DNA of 64,000 bases from Psychromonas sp. psych-6C06 (GCF_002835465.1 NZ_PIZM01000001.1:124001-188000), one strand, 5' to 3'. Positions 51,815-61,771 are shown, counted from the stretch's first letter. Notes: generated from the letters alone by a model not told the origin. Numbers and translations: made by a program.

Positions 51815-52195
51815 TTAAACTTGAAACGCATCTTGTACCCACAATGGGCATGAATCTGAATCATTTAACGCGATAGCATCAAAACGACAATAGGGTTCAG
51901 ATGCTAATTGTGCGATATAGTGATTGGCTGTTTTGATTATTTTTCGTTGCTTGCTTTGATTAATTGATGCAAGTGCGCCACCAAAGTCACCATTTTTTCG
52001 AAAGCGAACCTCAATAAATACTAAAGTATCTTGGTCTGCCATAATTAAATCGATTTCACCAAAACGACAATAATAATTCTGGTGAAGCAGCGTCAAGCCT
52101 TGGCTAAGCAGATAACTTAACGCTTTTTTCTCAGCAATAACGCCTTGAGAGTTACTCGGCTGGAGTAGGCGAGGCAACTTCAAATAACACTCCAT
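51815..52195 (-). CDS. yraN: UPF0102 family protein YraN
   Basis: A 126-residue protein with the endonuclease-like core GEIDLIMAD and VFIEVRFRK of the UPF0102 family; the Glu/Asp and Glu-x-Arg are candidate catalytic residues, but its role is unproven. Its first 44 bases overlap the end of lpoA in another frame, and the family N-terminus supports using this early start. Confidence 0.85.
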   Translation of the reverse strand: MECYLKLPRLLQPSNSQGVIAEKKALSYLLSQGLTLLHQNYYCRFGEIDLIMADQDTLVFIEVRFRKNGDFGGALASINQSKQRKIIKTANHYIAQLASEPYCRFDAIALNDSDSCPLWVQDAFQV

Positions 52196-54233
52196 TTTGA
52201 TATTTTGCCCAGCTTAGCTTGGCTTCAATACTATTGTCTGAACTTAATGAAATATCGCCAATTAGGCCTTTGTATATCGCGTCTTGATTATTTTGCAAAT
52301 ACACCAATTGTTCGATTAACTGGTAACTATCAAAGCCTAACGCAAATAAACGCAAAGTAGAAAAGGATTGTCTTTTCCATGCGTTTTCAACTTCCTTGCT
52401 TAACTCGCTTTCAGGATCTAATAAAAACGGATTATCGGAGAACACTAAATTAGAAAGCTCTTTATTTTGCATATTGTTACGATCTGCACTGTGGCTTCGC
52501 GAGCTAGCATAAAGTGGTATTTTTTGAGCGAATGGACTTACCGAAACATCGATAAAAGGTTTTAGTAGAATAAGTTCATCGCGTTTACTAACAATATAAA
52601 TCGCATCGACATCACGGCGACTTCTCACTTCAGTTTCTAAAGGGACACCGGTGATCGCTTTCATCTGGTTGATACGTTGCTTACTTTTATCGGTGTGCAA
52701 TACATCATCAATAAAGCGCGCTAGTTTTGCCTTTGAGCCAAAATAATGAGATTCGACTTGCACATCACTTTCTGGCGTTAATACGGCCCATTGCGCTTTA
52801 AATGCATTAGCAACACGTTTCCCATAATTTGAATTTGGCGCAATAACTAACGGGTTCTTATGTGCGTTCGCATGTATCATTTGCGCTGCTTGCTGTGCTT
52901 CATCTTCAGGTGAAAGTGGGAATGCATAGTGCCAGTCGATAACATGAGGGGCACTTGGTTGTTCAATTACATCGTTATTCTCAGTTATGGTTGCTGTGTT
53001 GCTTGGCTTTGCCTCTCTGGCTATGCTATTAAGTGCTAATACTGGCATGGTTTCAATAAGTGGTAATAATGCTTCTATTTCACTTTTCATTAACGGGCCA
53101 ACCACAAAATCAATGTTCGCTGTTTTGAAGTTTTCAACTAATGTGTTGTTATCGACAGTTTGTGTATCGAAGAAATGCAGTTTAGGAACAATGCTCTGTT
53201 CATCCGTTATACTTTTCTGTTGGTGATAGTAAGCATTTAACAGCCCTAATTGAATCGCTTTACCTTGGCGCTCAAAACGGCCTGAAAGGGGTAATAAAAT
53301 AGCGATGTTATCGGGTTGGTAAGGGCTCATTTCTGCGATGTTTGTTAACGCTAGTGGCATAAACTGCTGTGCTGGATGTTCAGGAAAACCAGCTTTCCAA
53401 TGCGCTAACTCTCGGCTTAAACGGTTTGGGCGAAATTTATTTTTCTGATACAACGCGGCGAGGGCATACCAGCCCTCTTTGAATGCTTGATCAATACTTA
53501 AAGAGGAAGCCACTGGCGTAATTACTTTTTCTGTTTGTAGCTCTACTTGTGGCTCATCAGTGTTTAAAGTTTCACCGTTTGCATTAGTGGGGGGCTCATC
53601 GATTTCAGGTTCAATCGCAACATCACCACTTTCTTGAGGCTCTGTTAGGTACTGAGTTAGCTGCTCGTAGCTTAGAAGAGATAACTGCGCTAACAATAGA
53701 TCATTATAAGTTTGTTTCTCGCTATCAATGGTTAAACGTGGTGCTAACAACAATATGGTATCGCCAGCTTCAAGGGGCTGTTCATTTCGAATATATAAGG
53801 TTGATTGAAGTTTTAAGTAATGAATAAGATCGGGCTCTTCAAGTAACTCAGGGGCAACATCACTGAGAGCGCTTTGTGTTTCAGGTAACTTGTTTTGCGC
53901 GTAAAACTTATCGGCTAAAAGCAGGTTAAGCGTTGAAGCTTGTAAATCGTTTAACGGTTTTTGTTGCAAGGAGGCGATCACTGCATCAGCCATCACAAAC
54001 TTACGCTCTTTAATCAGTGCTTGAACGGCTAGGAATTGCCAAATTAAATTTTCATCACTGCCAAGTTGCTCATCTTTATTAAGATAAAAAGCAGCGCTGT
54101 CTTCTAGTTCACTAAATAGTGCAGGTGGCACATCTTTAGGAGGCGTTGCCGTTGTTGTACAGGCGGAGATGAAGGTAATGGTAGCGATCACGGTTAAATA
54201 GCGACTGATGCGTTTTTTAAGTAAAACGTTCAA
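52152..54233 (-). CDS. lpoA: Penicillin-binding protein activator LpoA
   Basis: A 693-residue outer-membrane lipoprotein (lipobox ISAC) that stimulates PBP1A. Residues about 40-200 form a TPR-like helical N-domain; a low-complexity acidic linker (about 205-245) follows; then a periplasmic-binding-protein-like C-domain (about 300-690) with IAILLPLSGRFERQGKAIQ. Gene neighbourhood matches yraM. The linker is long and Pro/Glu/Thr-rich. Confidence 0.9.
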   Translation of the reverse strand: MNVLLKKRISRYLTVIATITFISACTTTATPPKDVPPALFSELEDSAAFYLNKDEQLGSDENLIWQFLAVQALIKERKFVMADAVIASLQQKPLNDLQASTLNLLLADKFYAQNKLPETQSALSDVAPELLEEPDLIHYLKLQSTLYIRNEQPLEAGDTILLLAPRLTIDSEKQTYNDLLLAQLSLLSYEQLTQYLTEPQESGDVAIEPEIDEPPTNANGETLNTDEPQVELQTEKVITPVASSLSIDQAFKEGWYALAALYQKNKFRPNRLSRELAHWKAGFPEHPAQQFMPLALTNIAEMSPYQPDNIAILLPLSGRFERQGKAIQLGLLNAYYHQQKSITDEQSIVPKLHFFDTQTVDNNTLVENFKTANIDFVVGPLMKSEIEALLPLIETMPVLALNSIAREAKPSNTATITENNDVIEQPSAPHVIDWHYAFPLSPEDEAQQAAQMIHANAHKNPLVIAPNSNYGKRVANAFKAQWAVLTPESDVQVESHYFGSKAKLARFIDDVLHTDKSKQRINQMKAITGVPLETEVRSRRDVDAIYIVSKRDELILLKPFIDVSVSPFAQKIPLYASSRSHSADRNNMQNKELSNLVFSDNPFLLDPESELSKEVENAWKRQSFSTLRLFALGFDSYQLIEQLVYLQNNQDAIYKGLIGDISLSSDNSIEAKLSWAKYQNGVLFEVASPTPAE

Positions 54234-54288
54234 AGTAATGTCCTTTAATCTGCAAGCAAAATTTCTAGATAGGTATCAATAAGTATGA

Positions 54289-54549
54289 ATACCCATGATA
54301 CTTCAAGATGCAAAGTCAGCAAGACAAATTGTGCCAAGATGCTAGGCATAAAATTGAAGCATAGTTATTCTACATCGATGTTTTATAACAACGCAGGTTG
54401 GTGCAATTTGACTTGCCCTACAGGGTGCAAGCTCAAAAACCACTGCCATGTTGTAACCTTTGAAAAGTGAATAACAATTACCTCAGGCTACGCCTTGCAT
54501 TGGTATCTGAGCTTGTGCCTGACAAAGCATCTTGAGGTAACATGGGTAT
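54289..54549. repeat. 261-bp palindromic element (MITE-like, CCCATG ends)
   Basis: The 374-base gap between lpoA and rsmI is mostly this element, bounded by 23-bp inverted repeats (ATACCCATGATACTTCAAGA... at the left; its inverse with two mismatches at the right) and containing a second internal inverted pair around GACAAATTGTGCC and GTGCAATTTG. It encodes no plausible protein. Similar CCCATG..ACTTCAAGATGC repeats are dispersed in several marine gammaproteobacteria. Confidence 0.7.
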
Positions 54550-54607
54550 AGTGTAATATTGTGGCTTACGTTAAACAATCTTATTCATTATTTAATAGGC
54601 TAATAAT

Positions 54608-55468
54608 ATGTCTCAGCACAGCGAATCGCTATCAAATCTTCCTGCCAAATTGTATATCGTTGCCACGCCTATTGGCAATATCAGTGACATTAGTTATCGC
54701 GCCATTGAAACACTTCAACAAGTTGATGTGATTGCAGCCGAAGATACGCGACATAGTGGTAAATTACTTAGTCATTATCAAATTAAAAAACCGATGTTTC
54801 CACTGCATGATCACAATGAACGTGAGCGCGGAAAGGTGTTAATCGAAAAAATAAAAGCGGGTCAATCGGTGGCATTAATCTCTGATGCGGGCACTCCCTT
54901 GATCAGTGATCCCGGTTATCATTTAGTGAATGAATGCCGCGATAATGATGTTGATGTAGTGCCCATTCCTGGGGCTTGTGCAACGATTGCTGCCTTAAGT
55001 GCTGCAGGATTGCCAACAGACCGATTCTCCTTTGAGGGTTTTTTACCTGCGAAAGAGAAAGGCAAGCAGGATAAATTAAACGCATTGATCGAAGAAACAC
55101 GCACCATGGTTTTTTATGAATCACCACGTCGAATTATCGATACCGTTGAGCAGATAGTTAATATTTTAGGTGGTGAAAGAAAATTAGTGATTGCACGCGA
55201 ACTCACTAAAACCTTTGAATCCTTTTATGCCTTGCCTGCAGACGAAATGTTAGCGTGGCTAAAAGAAGACAGTAACCATTGTCGCGGTGAGTTTGTATTA
55301 ATGATTGCAGGGGCGGTGGTCGATACCGATGCAATTCCGCAAGTTGCGTTAAATACACTTGCCTTGTTAAAAGCGCAATTACCCCTGAAAAAGGCGGCTG
55401 CATTAACGGCACAAATTCACGACCAAAAGAAAAATGAGCTCTATAAATGGGGGCTAGAGAATTTATAG
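54608..55468 (+). CDS. rsmI: 16S rRNA 2'-O-ribose C1402 methyltransferase
   Basis: A 286-residue SAM-dependent tetrapyrrole-methylase-fold enzyme. Motifs: VATPIGNISDISYRA at the start, AAEDTRHSGKLL, SDAGTPLISDPGYHLV and FYESPRRI. It methylates the ribose of C1402 in the decoding centre. Usually found divergent from lpoA, as here, across a 374-base gap now filled by a repeat element. Confidence 0.94.
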   Translation: MSQHSESLSNLPAKLYIVATPIGNISDISYRAIETLQQVDVIAAEDTRHSGKLLSHYQIKKPMFPLHDHNERERGKVLIEKIKAGQSVALISDAGTPLISDPGYHLVNECRDNDVDVVPIPGACATIAALSAAGLPTDRFSFEGFLPAKEKGKQDKLNALIEETRTMVFYESPRRIIDTVEQIVNILGGERKLVIARELTKTFESFYALPADEMLAWLKEDSNHCRGEFVLMIAGAVVDTDAIPQVALNTLALLKAQLPLKKAAALTAQIHDQKKNELYKWGLENL

Positions 55469-55544
55469 ACTTACTCGTTTATCGTTTCACTTGCGTATAA
55501 TTGGAGTAATTATCAACAACTACTCTTTGCATAAGCATTAGCGC

Positions 55545-55573
55545 TTTCATCTTACAATTTCCTCCCGTATAAT
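55545..55573 (+). promoter_or_regulatory. Promoter of rnpB
   Basis: TATAAT at 55568-55573, with TTTCAT 17 bases upstream as a weak -35. The RNA start is then 7-8 bases downstream, matching the predicted 5' end. Confidence 0.65.
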
Positions 55574-55580
55574 CCGGCCC

Positions 55581-55939
<359 letters not shown>

Positions 55940-55944
55940 ATTTG

Positions 55945-55981
55945 AAAAACCGCTATCTCAGCAATGAGATAGCGGTTTTTT
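55945..55981 (+). terminator. Terminator of rnpB
   Basis: A perfect stem AAAAACCGCTATCTC/GAGATAGCGGTTTTT followed by further T. Read the other way it can also end epd transcripts. Confidence 0.92.
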
Positions 55982-56068
55982 CATTTTTAAAGCTGTGATT
56001 AACCGTTTAATTTTAAAGTGCTTTAAGCATGGTGCTATGAGTCCATTATTAAAGCAACCAGAGGTTAT

Positions 56069-57085
56069 CTACTTTAGAGACTGTGCGATATGTAGCGTGG
56101 TATCTAATAAACGGTTGGCAAAGCCCCACTCATTATCACACCACACCAATAACTTCACTAGGTGCCCATCGCTGACGCGAGTTTGCGAACCATCGATGAT
56201 ACAAGAGCGCGGATCATGGTTAAAATCGATGGAAACTAAAGGCGCTTCTGTGTAACCCAGAATATCTTGTAAGGTAGTTTTTGAAATCGTTTCTAGGCAA
56301 CGATTAATCTCTTCAATGGTGACCGTATTGGTCACTGTAATGCTGAGATCCATTGCGGTTACGTTCAGTGTTGGTACACGTACTGCGATTGCTTCAAATT
56401 TATTAGCAAACTTAGGAAGAATACGCTCTATACCCGCCGCTAATTTGGTATCGACAGGAATAATAGAGTGGCTAGCTGCACGCGTACGGCGTAGGTCAGA
56501 ATGGTAAGCATCGATGACAGGTTGATCGTTCATTGCGGAATGAATGGTGGTAATGGTGCCACATTTTATTCCATAGGCTTCATCAAGCGTATGAATGACA
56601 GGCACAATACAGTTTGTGGTGCAGGATGCACCTGAAATATAGCTTTCATCGCCCTTAAGTTGCTGGTGGTTAATGCCATAGACAACGGTTGCGTCTACAT
56701 CTGCATTCGCTGGATGTGAAAAGATGACCTTTTTCGCCCCTGCATTTATGTGTGCCTGCGCATCAACTTTACTGCCATAAATGCCGGTACAATCAAGTAC
56801 GATATCAATCTCTAACGCTTTCCACGGCAGGTCTTTTATCGCTTCTTCACGCACTAATTGAATCGGATCATGGTTAATGTGTAATTGTTGATTTTGTAAT
56901 TCAACGGGGAAGGGAAAACGGCCATGGGTAGAGTCATATTGTGTCAAATGTGCTATCGCTTCGGGGGCTGCTAATTCGTTAATGACAACAATCTGAATTT
57001 GGTCATGTTTGGTACTTTCATATAATGCACGGACGACGCTACGTCCGATGCGGCCGTAGCCATTTATAGCAACTCTGATGGTCAT
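56069..57085 (-). CDS. epd: Erythrose-4-phosphate dehydrogenase
   Basis: A 338-residue GAPDH-fold enzyme. NAD site [18 protein letters not shown], nucleophile Cys155 in ASCTTNC, and His182 in TTIHSAM. The wording [20 protein letters not shown] and the Epd-specific LYES and AINEL positions point to Epd rather than GapA; it makes 4-phosphoerythronate for pyridoxal phosphate synthesis. The frequent downstream neighbours pgk and fba are absent here. Confidence 0.88.
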   Translation of the reverse strand: MTIRVAINGYGRIGRSVVRALYESTKHDQIQIVVINELAAPEAIAHLTQYDSTHGRFPFPVELQNQQLHINHDPIQLVREEAIKDLPWKALEIDIVLDCTGIYGSKVDAQAHINAGAKKVIFSHPANADVDATVVYGINHQQLKGDESYISGASCTTNCIVPVIHTLDEAYGIKCGTITTIHSAMNDQPVIDAYHSDLRRTRAASHSIIPVDTKLAAGIERILPKFANKFEAIAVRVPTLNVTAMDLSITVTNTVTIEEINRCLETISKTTLQDILGYTEAPLVSIDFNHDPRSCIIDGSQTRVSDGHLVKLLVWCDNEWGFANRLLDTTLHIAQSLK

Positions 57086-57392
57086 AATAAAGAAACACTC
57101 TCATTGAACGCTTTGACTTAACGCGCGGAATAAAAAATAAGCTTATAAACCAATTCATAAGCAGGTGTATTGTAGATTAAAAAGAAAGGGAAACGAATCG
57201 AATAGATGCGAAAGCATTACATTACCAGAGTTTGTAAATGCATTTTACATAAACGATTATAATAAGCTGATTAAAGTGGCGTCGATGCATCCGTTAAACA
57301 GGAATATGTCCTTTCAACTCAAAAGTACGTACATTTTTTAATGTACCGAGTACTTTTCCTGCGCAAATAATTAAATCACAGCATCAATTTGC
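57086..57392. other. Region upstream of epd with a long hairpin
   Basis: The only clear structure is at 57321-57357: AAAAGTACGTACATT pairs with AATGTAC and, after a 3-base bulge, GTACTTTT, closing a four-T loop. It could be a bidirectional terminator left without its gene. The epd promoter should be near 57100-57180 but no clear boxes were recognised. Confidence 0.5.
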
Positions 57393-57717
57393 CTAGGGTC
57401 TGTTGATCTTTTCCGTTTAAATTTTATTCAACACAACGCGTTTTGAACAAGGCAGACGGGATGTGGCTTAGTCATTCTAAGCGAATTTCGTCTAACACAG
57501 GGCAAAGCGTGTTGTGTTGAACCCGAAGGGCAACATTTGTTGACCATTTTTACTGCGTTTTCGCCTATTGATGTGGAATAACCATACGGCATAGGCTCAG
57601 CCTTGTATAAACAGCAAAATGGCTCTTTATTTTGTATTGCGTGGTATTGACGAAGTCATGACAGCAATAGCCAACAAATTGTTGCAAAAATAAACTCGAA
57701 AGATCAACAGACCCTAG
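57393..57717. repeat. 325-bp element with perfect 19-bp terminal inverted repeats
   Basis: Both ends are CTAGGGTCTGTTGATCTTT in inverse orientation, with no mismatch. Inside, CAACACAACGCGTTTTG and CAAAGCGTGTTGTGTTG form a second, nested inverted pair around 57430-57521. No transposase is encoded. Related pieces lie at 58542-58745 (right 204 bases, direct orientation) and 15566-15638 (inverted, shortened). Confidence 0.8.
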
Positions 57718-57798
57718 TATATGCAAACTCAAATACAAATAAAATAACATGTATTTTTAAATTGAGCGTGTTGTTTTTATGTTTAAATTTAATAAGCT

Positions 57799-58500
57799 GT
57801 GCGCATATTTAATTTAACAAAAGTGAATCGTGTGCCTTTTAAACAATTTAAAATACATAATATTGGTTGGTTTTGGCGTACTACGATGATGGACCAAACC
57901 CAAGCGACAGTCACGCCTGTAATTAATGATAGGAAAGGAGTCGAAGCGTTTGCCGTTAACGCTTTAATGGCTACCTACTTTGGCTTGTTCATATTATATT
58001 TGTGGAATCAGCAATTTCGGATGCCTTATATCAATACTGAACTTTTATCTTTTTATTGGGAAGTGATAAAAATTGATCCCTTTTCAGAGGCAGCAGTGCA
58101 GTACATTAAATTGTTTTTAAACGAGATCAGTCGGTTAAAAATTTTTTATTGGATTATTTTTATAATGTTACCAATAATCTCAACAATATTATTTTTTATT
58201 GCACGATTCCTATTGAAACAAATGCCGATGCATGAAGCCGCAGAAGGTGGAAAATTATCCGTTTTAGGACGTACATTGGCGCTGTTTATTGAAGGTAAAG
58301 CTCAGCTCCTTATAGTATTTTGTATTGGCTATAGCTTTTTTGCGACATCTGCTTTTGCAAATTATGTGATAGATTTATTTACGCAGAGGGCTAGCTTTAA
58401 TTTATTTGACATTTTTTTAGCTTTTATGTCGTTTGTATTGGCTTGGTTATTTATCCGTCCTTTTGTCGCTTTTTATGTAATTACGATCCATAAAAAGTAG
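57799..58500 (+). CDS. Unknown membrane protein between repeat copies
   Basis: A 233-residue protein that I do not recognise. It has four predicted membrane helices (about 53-68, 113-135, 172-190 and 206-228), short polar loops and an amphipathic segment between helices 1 and 2. The GTG start at 57799 has no binding site; ATG codons at 57886 and 57889 (MMDQTQATV) are more likely real starts and would give about 203 residues. It is enclosed by direct copies of the 325-bp element's right part, so it may have moved or been bracketed by recombination. Confidence 0.55.
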   Translation: MRIFNLTKVNRVPFKQFKIHNIGWFWRTTMMDQTQATVTPVINDRKGVEAFAVNALMATYFGLFILYLWNQQFRMPYINTELLSFYWEVIKIDPFSEAAVQYIKLFLNEISRLKIFYWIIFIMLPIISTILFFIARFLLKQMPMHEAAEGGKLSVLGRTLALFIEGKAQLLIVFCIGYSFFATSAFANYVIDLFTQRASFNLFDIFLAFMSFVLAWLFIRPFVAFYVITIHKK

Positions 58501-58541
58501 CTAAGTAACTCCAGTCAAGTTAAGTGTGTGCTTGCAAATTT

Positions 58542-58745
58542 GTGTTGAACTCTATGGGCAACATTTGTTGACCATTTCTACTGCGTTTTCGCCTATTTAT
58601 GTGGAATAACCACACGGCATAGGCTCAGCCTTGTATAAACAACCAAATGGCTCTTTATTTTGTATTGCGTGGTATTGACAAAGTTATTACAGCAATAGCC
58701 AACAAGTTGTTGCAAAAATAAACTCGAAAAATCAATAGTCTCTAA
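58542..58745. repeat. Partial copy (204 bp) of the 325-bp element
   Basis: Collinear with 57514-57717 with scattered substitutions, including a decayed right terminus (AATCAATAGTCTCTAAG in place of GATCAACAGACCCTAG). The left 120 bases of the element are absent, so this copy has no terminal repeat pair. It lies in the 453-base gap between the unknown membrane gene and the DUF368 gene. Confidence 0.75.
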
Positions 58746-58910
58746 GCACGATTTTTACTGTGAATTAATTAAAGCTTTCGAAGTCGGGAGATTTAATAAA
58801 TGGATTTTTAATTCTTAAGGCGTAGCTGGTGGCGAGTTAACTTATTCCGTGTAATTACATGATTAGTGCCATTGTTATTGTAAATAATAACGAGGTTATA
58901 TGATGAACGT

Positions 58911-58939
58911 TAGCTCGGTATATTAACATTACCGAGCTA
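58911..58939. terminator. Hairpin after the DUF368 gene
   Basis: A perfect 10-bp stem TAGCTCGGTA/TACCGAGCTA with a nine-base loop, 15 bases past the DUF368 stop codon. There is no T run on the minus strand, so termination is uncertain. Confidence 0.45.
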
Positions 58940-58953
58940 CGAGGGATGTTGAA

Positions 58954-59871
58954 TTAACTCTCTTTTTGGGCTACTTTTTCAAGTCCCCAAACGAGTAGGA
59001 ACCCGAGTATGGCTGCAACAATGGCATAGCTAATTAATGCTGGCGTACCGGTCACTTGCTCAAAGCTAAAGGGGGATAAGTTTTGCTCTAATAACGGTAC
59101 TTGCTTACCACTTGAGTTAGTACGCCACGTGAGCACCTCTTTCCAAGGCCAAATTTTATTTAACGTACCAATCATGAGGCCGGTTAAAAAGGTCAGGGCG
59201 ATATCGCGTTGCTTGCGTAATATCCAAGATAATAGGTGTGAAAACGACAGCAATCCGATCACGCAACCAATAGCAAAAGCTGCCAATGTAAGCACATCAA
59301 AAGATTTAGCAGCGCCCAATAGTGGGCTGTACATGCCTAATAACAGTAGAATAAAGCTGCCTGAAATACCGGGTAAAATCATCGCACATATAGCAATTGA
59401 GCCGGCAATCATCATATTTAAATGTGTCGCTTCCATATGAATTGGGTGAAGGACTGTGATGCCATAGGCAAAGGCAACCCCGCAAAACAATGCAATAAAA
59501 CGAGTCATCTGCCACTGTTCTACCTGCTTAAGCATATGAATCACTGAGACAATAATTAAGCCAAAGAAAAAAGACCATAATGGGATAGGATGTTCGTTAA
59601 GTAGCCAGGTAATTAACCGTGCAAAGGTAAAAATGCTGGTTAAAATACCAGAAAGCAAAATGACTAAAAAGGTGCCGTTGATATGCTCAAACGCAGCTTT
59701 AAGCCCTTGTTTTCTGAGTACTCCGATTAAACTTGGGTTAATGCTTCTGATGCTTTCTAGCAATTTATCGTAAATGCCGGTAATAAACGCGACTGTGCCA
59801 CCCGATACACCCGGGACAACATCTGCAGCCCCCATTGCAATTCCTTTTAAGAAGGTGCTTCCCTTACTCAT
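58954..59871 (-). CDS. DUF368 polyprenyl-phosphate transporter (PopT family)
   Basis: A 305-residue membrane protein with about eight to ten helices. The N-terminus MSKGSTFLKGIAMGAADVVPG and the internal repeat AICAMILPGISGSFILLLLG carry the two inverted (V/L)PG.SG motifs of the DUF368 family, which has been shown to recycle undecaprenyl phosphate across the membrane, especially at alkaline pH. CAGGAGC seven bases upstream sets the start; 16 more in-frame residues are discarded. Confidence 0.85.
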   Translation of the reverse strand: MSKGSTFLKGIAMGAADVVPGVSGGTVAFITGIYDKLLESIRSINPSLIGVLRKQGLKAAFEHINGTFLVILLSGILTSIFTFARLITWLLNEHPIPLWSFFFGLIIVSVIHMLKQVEQWQMTRFIALFCGVAFAYGITVLHPIHMEATHLNMMIAGSIAICAMILPGISGSFILLLLGMYSPLLGAAKSFDVLTLAAFAIGCVIGLLSFSHLLSWILRKQRDIALTFLTGLMIGTLNKIWPWKEVLTWRTNSSGKQVPLLEQNLSPFSFEQVTGTPALISYAIVAAILGFLLVWGLEKVAQKES

Positions 59872-60123
59872 TTCTTGCTCCTGAAAAATTGTCTTTAATA
59901 ATAAGGGGGTATTGTACACGTGTTCATCAAAAATGTTTTTACTGCATATAATATTTTTATTTCTGTAAATATAAAAAAGCTGCTTATTCGGTCATTACAT
60001 AGTGAATTCGTTAACTATATGATTTAAAGTTGATGTTTTTAGGGGGTAAAGGGGCAGATACTTATTTTAGTGCTAAAGTTGTTTTCAGTAATTGACTTGA
60101 TTAAGGATTAACACCAGTTAACG

Positions 60124-61650
60124 ATGATGGTAAAAAAGAATAGTGCACGCAAGATTAAACTTGTCATTACATTATTAGCGATCATGGGAAATATTCTTAT
60201 ATTTTTTGTGGTTTTTGATCAGGTAAGGGGAATGCAGCAGATTAATCAAATTTGGCAAGAACACGCTACGCATAAAATAGCCAGAGCAAGTAAACTTGCT
60301 GAGCTTGAGCGTCACTTTGGCTATGTCGGATTTATCCACCATTTTAAAAACTATGTGATTCGAAGAAATGACCAGTATTATGATGAAGCAATCAAAAGTC
60401 ATAAGTCGGTGTCTCAGTCCCTAAAAGAACTCAAAGCGATTACTGAGGCAGCATCAGATTTAAAGTATATCGACAAGCTAGAGCAAACATTAGCTTTATA
60501 TTATAACAACTTACTGATTATAAAGCGTCAGCCCTCTGGGCTATCAGTGGATGAACTCGATAAATTAGTACTGGTTGATGATCGTAGTGCTAATGATGCA
60601 CTTATTAAATTACGCCAAAAACTAGGGGGAAGCTTACAGGATCAAATCGCGCAATCTACCATAAAGGTTAACGATCAAAAAAATAAAAGCGTGATTTGGG
60701 CGCTACTATTGATACCCATCTTACTGATTGCATCCTTGTTTACTATTTATCTTGTGAATATGTTAGTTAAATTAAGTAGCCAATATAAATCCATATATAG
60801 TATTTGCCCTGATGCCATTCTACTGTCCGACAAAAAAGGAAAAATAATTCAAAGTAATGAGGCAGCTAGCAAAATGTTTGGCTACAGTAAAAAAGAGTTT
60901 TCTCAACTCACAATTGAGGACTTAATGGATAAGGAATTACGTGAATCACATAAAACTTACCGCAATACATTTACCCAATCTAAACAATCACGGCAGATGA
61001 GAAGCTTAGGCTCAACCATTAAAGGGCTAACTAAACAAGGTAAGCGCATTGAGTTAAGTATCGCAATATCAACCAGTTTAATGAACAATGAAATGTTTAG
61101 TGTTTGTGCTATTCGTGATATTACCGAACAGGCTATGCTAAAGAAACAAGCTACACTTGACCACCTAACTAACCTTTATAATAGACGTGCACTTGATGAT
61201 GTAATAGAAGTGGAAATTCAGCGAAGCGAGCGAGAGAATACGCCACTTTCTTTGATGTTAATTGATATTGATAATTTTAAACATATTAATGACAAGCTTG
61301 GGCATGCAGTGGGAGATGAAGCGATTAAATTAGTTGCAAGTCAATTACAGAAAGAAGTTCGAGGATATGACTCCGTAGGTCGCTGGGGGGGAGATGAGTT
61401 TATGATTTTATCTCCTGGACTTAATGCTAATGATGCACATCAATTTGCGCAAAGGGTTTGTCGGGTTATTCATAAAGAAAGTGCGAAAGCACCTTTTAAT
61501 GTGACTGTGAGTATTGGCGTAGCAACGCTATCAATCGATAATTATGTATCGGCGACAGTTTTACTTGAGCAAGCAGATTTAGCACTTTTCAAAGCTAAAG
61601 AAGCGGGCCGAAATCAAACCGCACATGCTAAGGAAACAGAACTCAATTGA
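60124..61650 (+). CDS. Membrane sensor diguanylate cyclase (PAS-GGDEF)
   Basis: A 508-residue sensor: a membrane helix (about 12-32), a periplasmic helical domain (about 33-190), a second helix (about 195-217), a PAS domain (about 222-342, SICPDAILLSDKKGKIIQSN) and a GGDEF domain (345-505). The active loop is GGDEF at 422-426 (from the Gly after Trp421) and an I-site RGYD (Arg413-Asp416) sits five residues before it, so product inhibition is expected. The signal is unknown; periplasmic helices suggest a small ligand or receptor partner. Confidence 0.9.
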   Translation: MMVKKNSARKIKLVITLLAIMGNILIFFVVFDQVRGMQQINQIWQEHATHKIARASKLAELERHFGYVGFIHHFKNYVIRRNDQYYDEAIKSHKSVSQSLKELKAITEAASDLKYIDKLEQTLALYYNNLLIIKRQPSGLSVDELDKLVLVDDRSANDALIKLRQKLGGSLQDQIAQSTIKVNDQKNKSVIWALLLIPILLIASLFTIYLVNMLVKLSSQYKSIYSICPDAILLSDKKGKIIQSNEAASKMFGYSKKEFSQLTIEDLMDKELRESHKTYRNTFTQSKQSRQMRSLGSTIKGLTKQGKRIELSIAISTSLMNNEMFSVCAIRDITEQAMLKKQATLDHLTNLYNRRALDDVIEVEIQRSERENTPLSLMLIDIDNFKHINDKLGHAVGDEAIKLVASQLQKEVRGYDSVGRWGGDEFMILSPGLNANDAHQFAQRVCRVIHKESAKAPFNVTVSIGVATLSIDNYVSATVLLEQADLALFKAKEAGRNQTAHAKETELN

Positions 61651-61687
61651 AATAACTGATAGGCGGAAATTTCACCTATCAGTTATT
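61651..61687. terminator. Hairpin between converging genes
   Basis: A perfect 13-bp stem AATAACTGATAGG/CCTATCAGTTATT with an 11-base loop right after the PAS-GGDEF stop. T run is weak; it probably stops the rightward transcript and lies 85 bases from the end of the lyase gene. Confidence 0.6.
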
Positions 61688-61771
61688 AATTAACCTCTAT
61701 TCTGGATATACCAAACGTAGTAAATAGCTGATCTAATGTGCCTGATAAAACTATCTCTTTATCAATAGCTC

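Noticed and set aside
55995-56255. 86-codon plus-strand frame after rnpB
   Set aside because: It is the complement of the 3' end of epd, which is clearly the coding strand.
56069-57085. Assignment of the GAPDH-fold gene as gapA
   Set aside because: The residues around the His182 region and the N-terminal half match Epd more closely than glycolytic GapA.
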